Source: a bacterium (GTDB lineage: Bacteria; Krumholzibacteriota; Krumholzibacteria; LZORAL124-64-63). From it: a stretch of DNA of 7,270 bases. The position numbers and the translations under genes are program-made. The stretch spans positions 1-7,270 of the forward strand of contig QNDV01000109.1 of the NCBI GenBank assembly GCA_003646045.1. Reading direction: 5' to 3'. Below, piece by piece: positions 1 through 4,883 of this stretch. Numbering within the stretch: position 1 is the first letter of the stretch; each line of letters begins with the position of its first letter. Under the pieces are notes generated by a model. It saw nothing but the letters and a program-made list of their open reading frames with translations, made no database searches and was not told where the DNA came from.

Positions 1-369
1 GTCCTGCCGGTTCCCCACGCCACCGGTTGCCTGCACGAGTTCGTGGCCAGTGGCGCCCACTGGAAGGAGAAGTACGGCGTGCGCACGCTGGACCTGGCCA
101 AGCGGCTCCTCGACTACGGGGTGCATGCGCCGACCATCTACTTCCCCCTCATCGTCGACGAGGCCGTGATGATCGAGCCCACGGAGACCGAGACCAGGGA
201 AAGCCTGGATGACTTCGTGGAGATCATCGAGACGATCCATCGCGAGGCCGAGGCAGAGCCCGCGCTGTTGCTCGAGGCGCCGCACACCACACCGGTGGGG
301 CGCATGGACGAGGCCCGGGCGGCACGCCAACCAGACCTGAGTCAACTCGGTCCCTGCAACTGCGGATGA
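1..369 (+). CDS. gcvPB: Glycine dehydrogenase (decarboxylating) subunit 2, 3' part
   Basis: This is the C-terminal 122 residues of the beta subunit of the two-subunit P-protein, the PLP-dependent glycine decarboxylase of the cytoplasmic glycine cleavage system. It decarboxylates glycine and passes the aminomethyl group to lipoylated GcvH. The frame is open from base 1, so the gene starts upstream; the PLP-lysine region is not in view. Visible family hallmarks are HEFV, then [20 protein letters not shown], then [14 protein letters not shown], and near the end the [17 protein letters not shown] stretch that normally closes GcvPB proteins. After it comes a short tail ending GPCNCG, which I do not recognise as a family feature. 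The stop TGA overlaps the ATG of the next gene. The family call is secure; the two-subunit form is inferred because this C-terminal ending resembles GcvPB rather than the longer single-chain GcvP. Confidence 0.93.
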   Translation, partial: VLPVPHATGCLHEFVASGAHWKEKYGVRTLDLAKRLLDYGVHAPTIYFPLIVDEAVMIEPTETETRESLDDFVEIIETIHREAEAEPALLLEAPHTTPVGRMDEARAARQPDLSQLGPCNCG

Positions 370-394
370 CGGTGGCCCGGCTGACCGTCATCCG
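363..394 (+). repeat. Perfect 11-bp inverted repeat enclosing the gcvPB stop / lipM start
   Basis: The arm CGGATGACGGT at 363-373 is the exact reverse complement of ACCGTCATCCG at 384-394, with a 10-base loop (374-383). The left arm contains the gcvPB stop codon (367-369) and the start codon of the next gene (366-368). In the mRNA this would fold into a strong hairpin that hides the lipM start. No U-run follows and the hairpin lies inside coding sequence, so it does not look like a terminator. There is no good ribosome-binding site just upstream, which fits start by termination-reinitiation: a ribosome finishing gcvPB would melt the stem. The repeat is seen directly; its function is inferred. 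Confidence 0.7.
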
Positions 395-1121
395 GGATGT
401 TGCCGCTGATGGGGCCACGAACATGGACCGGGATCGCGACCTGCTGGCGTCCCATCGTCCGGAGCATGATCCGGTCCTGCGTTTGTACCGCTGGTCCCCG
501 CCCGCCCTCTCCATCGGCTACAACCAGGACGAAGCAGGGTTTGATCTCGACGCGGTTGCCGCAGCGGGTATGAGCATCGTCCGCCGTCCCACCGGTGGCC
601 GGGCCATCCTGCACGCGGACGAATTGACCTATGCCGTGTTCGGCTGTTCACCGGGTCCCCTCTTCGGTGCCACCCTCCATGAGACCTACATGACCATCAA
701 CCGGGCGTTGGTCTCCTTCCTGCGCGGACTGGGCGCGGAAGTCGAAGTCAGCGCCGGTGAACCCCGCTCCGAGGCCGCCGGCGCGGTCTGTTTCAAGAGT
801 GCGGGTCGGCATGAGATAGCAGTGGGGGGACGCAAGCTGGTGGGCAGCGCCCAGCGCCGACATGGCAGCTGTTTCCTGCAGCACGGTTCAATCCTCGCCG
901 GGCCCGGGCATCTGCAGTTGCCCCGTTACCTGGTCCCGGGCACGCCGGGAGCCGGGTTGACCCCGGACAATCTGGCGGAACTGACGACCGACCTGTCACA
1001 GGTGCTGGGGCATGGACTGACCTCCATCGACCTGGATAACCTGGAAGAAGTACTTGCCCACAGCTTTGCCGCCAGCCTCGAATTGGAGCCCCGCTTCCTG
1101 GCCGCCGGCGCTGTGCCTTGA
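366..1121 (+). CDS. lipM: LipM-type octanoyltransferase (BPL/LPL catalytic domain)
   Basis: This 251-residue cytoplasmic protein belongs to the biotin/lipoate protein ligase superfamily. LipM enzymes move octanoate from octanoyl-ACP to the lipoyl domain of GcvH, the first step of lipoate assembly. The substrate-binding motif [19 protein letters not shown] spans residues 73-91. The candidate catalytic cysteine is Cys142 in [14 protein letters not shown], as in LipM's cysteine motif, and the conserved lysine is Lys157 in [18 protein letters not shown] follows at 171-177. Lipoate ligase LplA has no such cysteine, so the transferase is favoured; the related amidotransferase LipL is a less likely alternative. 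The start is fixed by the ATGA overlap with gcvPB. No strong Shine-Dalgarno is visible, so translation is probably coupled to gcvPB. The neighbour makes sense because GcvH, the acceptor, is the partner of GcvPB. Confidence 0.85.
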   Translation: MTVARLTVIRDVAADGATNMDRDRDLLASHRPEHDPVLRLYRWSPPALSIGYNQDEAGFDLDAVAAAGMSIVRRPTGGRAILHADELTYAVFGCSPGPLFGATLHETYMTINRALVSFLRGLGAEVEVSAGEPRSEAAGAVCFKSAGRHEIAVGGRKLVGSAQRRHGSCFLQHGSILAGPGHLQLPRYLVPGTPGAGLTPDNLAELTTDLSQVLGHGLTSIDLDNLEEVLAHSFAASLELEPRFLAAGAVP

Positions 1122-1147
1122 CCCGGCCCGGTTTCCGTAACTACACT
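1118..1147 (+). promoter_or_regulatory. Candidate sigma70-type promoter for the ABC transporter operon
   Basis: TTGACC at 1118-1123 (overlapping the lipM stop) and TACACT at 1142-1147 are separated by 18 bases, resembling -35 and -10 boxes. A transcript would start near 1154 and leave a leader of about 25 nt before the permease start at 1180. It is the only plausible promoter in the 58-bp gap at 1122-1179. The -10 match is 4 of 6, and the sigma preference of this organism is unknown. I see no terminator hairpin with a U-run in the gap, so read-through from lipM is also possible. Confidence 0.35.
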
Positions 1148-1179
1148 CAGCCCCGTCACCGCCCGGCTGAAGGACGAAC

Positions 1180-2160
1180 ATGACTTCCTGGCTGTCACGC
1201 CGTCTGGCCATCTCCGTGATTCTGGTTTTCGTCCTGACGTCGGTCGTGTTCTTCGTCGTGCGTCTGGCACCGGGCGATCCCCTGCAACGGATGGTGAATG
1301 AGACGACGCAGCCGGGTGACCGTGACCTGGTGCGCGAACGCCTGGGTCTCGATGGTTCACTGGGGCGTCAGTACGTGGACTGGCTGGCCGGCGTGGTGCG
1401 GGGTGATCTGGGTATCAGCCTCAGGCAGCAGCGACCGGTAACCGCAATCATCGGCGAGGCGGTGGGTCCGACCCTGTTGTTGACGGTCACGGCCTACCTG
1501 CTGCACCTGGTGTTGGCGGTACTGGCCGGCACGACCATGGCATCGCGTCGTGGGCGTCCTGCCGACCATCTGCTCCAGGGTGTGGGGCTGGTGCTGTATT
1601 CCCTGCCCGGTTTCTGGTTGGGTCTCATGCTGATCATGTTCTTCGCCGGGCGTCTCGGCTGGTTTCCCGTGGGTGCCATGCATGCGCCCGACGCAGTCTT
1701 CATGTCCGGTCCGGCGCGGCTGGCAGATCTTCTGCACCATCTTGCCCTGCCGGTGGCAACCCTGGCCCTGGGATCGTTCATGGGTACGGCAAGGTACCTG
1801 CGGGCGAGCCTGGATGAAGCCCTGGCCCAGGACTACATCATGGCCGCGCGTGCCCGCGGACTCACCGAACGTACCATTCTGTGGCGTCACGCCCTGCCCA
1901 ACGCCCTGCTGCCCCTGGTCACCCTGATCGGCTTGCACTTGCCGTTCCTGCTGGGAGGGGCCGTGGTGGTGGAGGTGGTCTTCGGCTGGCCCGGCATGGG
2001 ACGGGTGACTGTGGAGGCGCTCTGGGCTCGGGATTACCCGGTTATCGTAGGTACGACCCTGTTGAGTGCCATAACCGTGGTGGCAGGATCACTGCTGGCC
2101 GATATCCTCTACCGTCGAGTCGACCCGCGGGTCAGGCCGGGCGCCGGAGGTGGGGCATGA
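1180..2160 (+). CDS. dppB: Dpp/Opp-family ABC transporter permease, B-type
   Basis: This 326-residue inner-membrane protein is one of the two channel subunits of a peptide/nickel-class ABC importer. The N-terminal hydrophobic segment (about residues 9-29) runs into RLAPGDP at 28-34, the usual B-subunit signature, and GDLGIS follows at 75-80. Further membrane segments lie at roughly 96-118, 131-156, 181-203, 243-268 and 287-311, giving six in all as expected. The EAA coupling loop that docks on the ATPase is at about 213-247 (EALAQDYIMAARARGL, then LPNALLPLV). Length is normal for DppB/OppB. The start is supported by a purine-rich GAAGGA at 1169-1174. It overlaps the next permease by ATGA. The family is clear, but the solute (dipeptide, oligopeptide, nickel, metallophore) cannot be read from the permease, so the symbol is at family level. 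Confidence 0.92.
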   Translation: MTSWLSRRLAISVILVFVLTSVVFFVVRLAPGDPLQRMVNETTQPGDRDLVRERLGLDGSLGRQYVDWLAGVVRGDLGISLRQQRPVTAIIGEAVGPTLLLTVTAYLLHLVLAVLAGTTMASRRGRPADHLLQGVGLVLYSLPGFWLGLMLIMFFAGRLGWFPVGAMHAPDAVFMSGPARLADLLHHLALPVATLALGSFMGTARYLRASLDEALAQDYIMAARARGLTERTILWRHALPNALLPLVTLIGLHLPFLLGGAVVVEVVFGWPGMGRVTVEALWARDYPVIVGTTLLSAITVVAGSLLADILYRRVDPRVRPGAGGGA

Positions 2161-2168
2161 GGATGCCC
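2153..2168 (+). repeat. 6-bp hairpin with 4-base loop over the second permease start
   Basis: GGGCAT at 2153-2158 and ATGCCC at 2163-2168 are perfectly complementary around the loop GAGG. The first two bases of the dppC start codon (2157-2159) are in the stem. The GGAGG ribosome-binding site at 2146-2150 lies just outside it. Because the dppB stop overlaps this start, a ribosome finishing dppB would open the stem. A 6-bp match can arise by chance in GC-rich DNA, so the regulatory role is tentative. Confidence 0.4.
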
Positions 2169-2984
2169 AGGATTGCGGCCACCGGTGCGTTCCTGTGCCT
2201 GGTGCTGGCTATCGTTGCCCTGGCAGCGCCATGGCTGGCCCCCGGTGATCCGTCAGCCCTGGGCCCGGCCGGTGCCGAACTGCAGGCGCCATCTCCGGAA
2301 CATCCCCTGGGCACGGACGCCCTGGGGCGCGACGTGCTGGTTCGATTGATCCACGGCGGGCGTGCTTCGCTGCTGGTGGGATGGTTCAGCGTGATGGTGG
2401 CGGTGGTACTGGGCACGGCGGTGGGACTGGGATCCGGGCTGGGACCGCAGTGGGTGGATCGTCTGCTCATGGGAGTGACCGATGCTTTCCTTGCTTTTCC
2501 ACGGGTCTTCCTGGTTCTGCTGCTGATTTCCGTCAGCACACCCTCCCTGGGCCTGGTCACGGTAGTGCTGGGTTTAACCGGCTGGATGGGGGTCGCCCGC
2601 CTGGTGCGGGCCGAAACACTCAGTATCAGGGAGAGGGATTTTGTCCAGGCGGCCCACGGTCTGGGGCTGGCGCCCTGGCGCGTGGCCTGGGTGCATGTCC
2701 TGCCGCAGTTGGCGGCCACCGTGGTCGTTGCCGCTACCCTGCGTATCGGCACCACAATCCTCATTGAGAGTTTCCTGAGTTTCCTGGGACTCGGCGCCCA
2801 GGAGCCGACCATCAGCTGGGGCGCCATGATCCAGCAGGGGCGTGGTGTCCTGCTGGAGGCCTGGTGGTTGACGACATTCCCCGGTTTGGCCCTGACCTTG
2901 ACTGTTCTGGGCTACAACCTGCTGGGTGACGGACTGCGTGCCGTGCTGGATCCCCGGCGAACGGAAGGGGTCCGGCGTGACTGA
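2157..2984 (+). CDS. dppC: Dpp/Opp-family ABC transporter permease, C-type
   Basis: This 275-residue inner-membrane protein is the second channel subunit, expected to pair with the product of the gene just upstream. A hydrophobic N-terminal segment at about 8-26 is followed by HPLGTDALGRDVLVRLIHGGRASLLVG (49-75), the hallmark of C-type permeases. The EAA loop is at about 153-185 (AETLSIRERDFVQAAHGLG). Later hallmarks are GLGAQEPTISWGAMI at 211-225 and GYNLLGDGLRAVLDPR at 252-267. The frame is open well upstream of 2157, but the hydrophobic N-terminus, the GGAGG at 2146-2150 and the ATGA overlap with dppB all point to ATG 2157. ATG 2163 is in frame but too far from the ribosome-binding site. 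The gene overlaps the ATPase gene by 8 bp, so all three ABC genes are one translationally linked unit. Substrate is unknown. Confidence 0.92.
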   Translation: MRMPRIAATGAFLCLVLAIVALAAPWLAPGDPSALGPAGAELQAPSPEHPLGTDALGRDVLVRLIHGGRASLLVGWFSVMVAVVLGTAVGLGSGLGPQWVDRLLMGVTDAFLAFPRVFLVLLLISVSTPSLGLVTVVLGLTGWMGVARLVRAETLSIRERDFVQAAHGLGLAPWRVAWVHVLPQLAATVVVAATLRIGTTILIESFLSFLGLGAQEPTISWGAMIQQGRGVLLEAWWLTTFPGLALTLTVLGYNLLGDGLRAVLDPRRTEGVRRD

Positions 2985-3002
2985 GTTGCTCCGGGTCACC
3001 GG
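2972..3002 (+). repeat. Weak imperfect inverted repeat over the ATPase start
   Basis: GTGAC at 2977-2981, which begins with the GTG start codon, pairs with GTCAC at 2995-2999. With a two-base bulge the stem continues through CCG at 2972-2974 against CGG at 3000-3002, around a 13-base loop. It resembles the hairpins over the other two overlapping junctions but is the weakest of the three and may be chance. Confidence 0.22.
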
Positions 3003-4674
3003 CCTGGATGTTCGTCTGCCCACCGTTGGCGGCGCCGAAGTACAGCTGCTGCACGATGTGGAACTGGAGGTGGCCGCCGGCGAAGCCGTAGCACTGGTGG
3101 GGCCGTCGGGTGCAGGCAAGAGCCTGCTGGCCCGGGCCCTGTGTGGGCTGCTGCCCACCGGGGCGGTAGCGGGCACCGTGACCTGGCGGGGCAGGTCCTT
3201 TGCGGCGGCTGATCAGGCGGCATGGTCAATGGTGCGTGGCGCCGGTATCACCCTCGTGATGCAGGACCCCGGTGCAGGTCTCAATCCCGTACGGCGCGTG
3301 GGTGACCAGATTGCCGAGACGGTTTGTCGCCATCGGGGCTGTTCAGCCGGCGAGGCCCATGATCACGTGGTGGCACTGCTGGCGGAGACGCAGGTACCGG
3401 ATGCCGAGGCGTGCGCCCGGGCCTGGCCCCACGAATTGAGTGGGGGACAGCAGCAAAGAGCCCTGCTGGCGGCGGCGTTGGCCTGCGAACCGGGATTGCT
3501 GATAGCCGATGAGCCGACAACCGCCCTCGATCCCACCGTACAGGCTTCGATCCTGTACCTGCTGGACGATCTGCGCGCCCGCCGTGACATGGCGTTGCTG
3601 CTGATCAGCCACGACCGGGATCTGGTTTCGTTGCTCACCGGGCGTACGATCAACCTGCGCGACGGTCGGGTGGTCGAGGGTCCGACCACGGCTGCTGTGC
3701 TCCCGCCGGTGGTGGGGGCAGGCCGCCAGGAGGACGACGATTCCGTTCTGACGGCCCGGGACATAACAGTGACCTGGCCCGGAGCCTCACGACCCGCGTT
3801 GCGGGGAGTGGATGTGAATCTCGACGCGGGGCTGGTCGTGGGGTTGGCGGGGGAGTCCGGCTGTGGCAAGACGACACTGGCCCGGGTCCTGGCTGGGCAC
3901 ATGAGACCTGATTCCGGGCGCGTCGAGTTGGGGGGGAGGGATCTCCATGCATTACGGGGGGCCGAGTTTCGCCGTATGCGCCGTCAGGTGCAGCTGCTTT
4001 TCCAGCATGCCGGCGCCGCTCTCGATCCGCGGCAACGCGGGGCTGCCGCCCTGGCCGAAGCAGGAGCCAGCGGTGAAAAGGCCGCCGCTCTGCTCCGGGA
4101 GATGGACCTGGATCCGGACGTGCTGGACCGCCTGCCCCACCAGTTGAGCGGTGGCCAACGACAACGGCTGGCTCTGGCGCGGGCCCTGGCGCCGGGGCCG
4201 CGGGTGCTGCTGGCCGACGAACCCACCAACGCACTCGACGCCGAGGCCACTGCCAGGGTGCGCTCGCTGCTGCTGGAGACGGTGCGACGACATCGTTTGG
4301 CCATGGTGCTCATATCACACGACCTGCCGTTGTTGCTGCGCACTGCCGATCGCATTCTGGTCATGCTCGACGGCGTGATCATCGAGGACTTCGCGGTGGA
4401 TGGCCGGCCACCACTGCACCCGTACACGCGCACACTCGTGTCTGCCGCGACCCCACAGTTGGTCCGCGCTCGGGACCAATGGCGGGCTGTCGCCGCCGGC
4501 ATGGTTCCGCGGCATGGCGAAAAGGGAAATGCCTGCCCGTTCAACGCAGTTTGCCCCATTGCCAAACCCGGGTGCACCAGGGCTTTACCGGGTCTTGAAT
4601 CGGTCTCGCAGAACCACAGGATCCGTTGCCCAGAGGTGGGTCGACCAGTCCCCCCACTATTTATTGACACGTAA
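2977..4674 (+). CDS. Fused two-domain peptide-class ABC transporter ATPase (DppD-DppF type)
   Basis: This 565-residue cytoplasmic protein carries both nucleotide-binding domains of the importer in one chain, as YejF and GsiA do. Domain 1: Walker A GPSGAGKS 42-49, Q-loop Gln96, signature LSGGQQQR 154-161, Walker B LLIADEP 174-180 with Glu179, His212. Domain 2: Walker A GESGCGKTT 292-300, Gln343, signature LSGGQRQR 390-397, Walker B LLADEP 411-416 with Glu415, His448. All catalytic motifs look intact. A C-terminal oligopeptide-transporter-type extension follows domain 2 only and has cysteines 520, 526, 533 and 551 (C-x5-C-x6-C-x17-C). Domain 1 runs into domain 2 through a short linker (about 235-257) without such an extension. 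The GTG start at 2977 is chosen over an upstream in-frame ATG because GGAAGGGG sits at 2963-2970 and because conserved sequence begins there. Tandem stops TAA TAG end it. Confidence 0.93.
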   Translation: MTELLRVTGLDVRLPTVGGAEVQLLHDVELEVAAGEAVALVGPSGAGKSLLARALCGLLPTGAVAGTVTWRGRSFAAADQAAWSMVRGAGITLVMQDPGAGLNPVRRVGDQIAETVCRHRGCSAGEAHDHVVALLAETQVPDAEACARAWPHELSGGQQQRALLAAALACEPGLLIADEPTTALDPTVQASILYLLDDLRARRDMALLLISHDRDLVSLLTGRTINLRDGRVVEGPTTAAVLPPVVGAGRQEDDDSVLTARDITVTWPGASRPALRGVDVNLDAGLVVGLAGESGCGKTTLARVLAGHMRPDSGRVELGGRDLHALRGAEFRRMRRQVQLLFQHAGAALDPRQRGAAALAEAGASGEKAAALLREMDLDPDVLDRLPHQLSGGQRQRLALARALAPGPRVLLADEPTNALDAEATARVRSLLLETVRRHRLAMVLISHDLPLLLRTADRILVMLDGVIIEDFAVDGRPPLHPYTRTLVSAATPQLVRARDQWRAVAAGMVPRHGEKGNACPFNAVCPIAKPGCTRALPGLESVSQNHRIRCPEVGRPVPPLFIDT

Positions 4675-4692
4675 TAGGCCAATCTCTATATT
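4664..4692 (+). promoter_or_regulatory. Near-consensus sigma70-type promoter for the TonB receptor gene
   Basis: A perfect -35 box TTGACA at 4664-4669 is followed after exactly 17 bases by TATATT at 4687-4692, a 5 of 6 match to the -10 consensus. It lies in a short AT-rich patch that stands out from the GC-rich surroundings and overlaps the last codons and stop of the ATPase gene. Transcription would begin near 4699. This is the strongest promoter-like sequence in the window and implies that the receptor gene is transcribed independently of the ABC operon. Confidence 0.7.
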
Positions 4693-4712
4693 CAATCACC
4701 AGTTGCGGTACA

Positions 4713-4748
4713 GGTCCCCGACAGGAGTTCAAGAGGCTCGCGGGGACC
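4713..4748 (+). repeat. 8-bp perfect inverted repeat in the receptor leader
   Basis: GGTCCCCG at 4713-4720 is the exact reverse complement of CGGGGACC at 4741-4748, with a 20-base loop. It lies about 14 bases after the predicted transcript start, where a stable GC-rich 5' stem could protect the mRNA or form the base of a folded RNA domain. The loop contains AGGAG (4723-4727), but no ATG, GTG or TTG follows at a suitable distance. Bases GGGG in the right arm could instead pair with CCCC at 4775-4778, so two folds are conceivable. Confidence 0.5.
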
Positions 4749-4798
4749 GTTGAAAACGCCCAAGGTAGTAGGCACCCCACACTGCCCGGCTCAGGTTC

Positions 4799-4808
4799 AG
4801 TGCGCACT
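4799..4808 (+). promoter_or_regulatory. 10-bp perfect palindrome, possible operator
   Basis: AGTGCGCACT is its own reverse complement, as expected for a site bound by a dimeric regulator. It lies about 100 bases after the predicted transcription start and about 75 bases before the receptor start codon. A downstream position is unusual for a repressor site, and a 10-bp palindrome can occur by chance, so this is a candidate only. Confidence 0.25.
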
Positions 4809-4870
4809 AATAGAGTCCAAAACATAGGTTCCAAGTCGAACCCAGTTACGGCCGGATTTGTTCCCTTGGA

Positions 4871-4876
4871 AAGGAG
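4871..4876 (+). promoter_or_regulatory. Ribosome-binding site of the TonB receptor gene
   Basis: AAGGAG lies 7 bases before ATG 4884 and decides the start. The reading frame is open upstream as far as 4668, including an in-frame GTG at 4800, so the frame alone would not fix it. A small CCTT-GGA-AAGG hairpin (4864-4874) could partly mask this site. Confidence 0.75.
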
Positions 4877-4883
4877 CGCCAGC

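Larger units (their letters stand above)
4699..4883 (+). promoter_or_regulatory. Long 5' leader of the TonB receptor gene, possibly structured
   Basis: If transcription starts from the promoter at 4664-4692, about 185 nt precede the receptor start, far longer than any other spacer here. The leader contains no ATG. It holds an 8-bp perfect stem (4713-4748), a 5-bp stem CACTG/CAGTG (4780-4784 with 4798-4802), a 10-bp palindrome (4799-4808) and a 5-bp stem GGTTC/GAACC (4827-4831 with 4838-4842). I could not match it to a riboswitch class I know; the conserved cobalamin-riboswitch boxes, often found before TonB receptor genes, are not apparent. The leader may be a regulatory RNA element or simply untranslated spacer. 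I see no U-tract after any stem that would mark a terminator. Confidence 0.4.

Noticed and set aside
1357..1938. Antisense open frame of 193 codons opposite permease B
   Set aside because: The translation is low in complexity, Gln/Gly/His-rich and typical of the reverse of a hydrophobic GC-rich gene.
1881..2156. Upstream extension of permease C inside permease B
   Set aside because: The extension would overlap dppB by about 280 bp and has no family similarity. The ribosome-binding site and conserved N-terminus start at 2157.
2926..2976. Upstream ATG start for the fused ATPase
   Set aside because: The extra 17 residues lie inside conserved permease C sequence; GTG 2977 has a good Shine-Dalgarno and fits the domain start.
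4675..4760. Rho-independent terminator after the ATPase gene
   Set aside because: The 8-bp GC stem at 4713-4748 is followed by GTTGAAAAC, not a U-run, and it lies downstream of a promoter, so a 5' leader stem is a better reading.
4827..4842. tRNA T-arm-like stem GGTTC...GAACC in the leader
   Set aside because: The TTC lies in the stem rather than the loop, and no acceptor, D or anticodon arms surround it, so it is not a tRNA or tmRNA piece.
4699..4883. Known riboswitch (cobalamin, TPP, c-di-GMP, SAM or fluoride class)
   Set aside because: I looked for the conserved boxes of these classes by eye and found none. A covariance-model search would be decisive.
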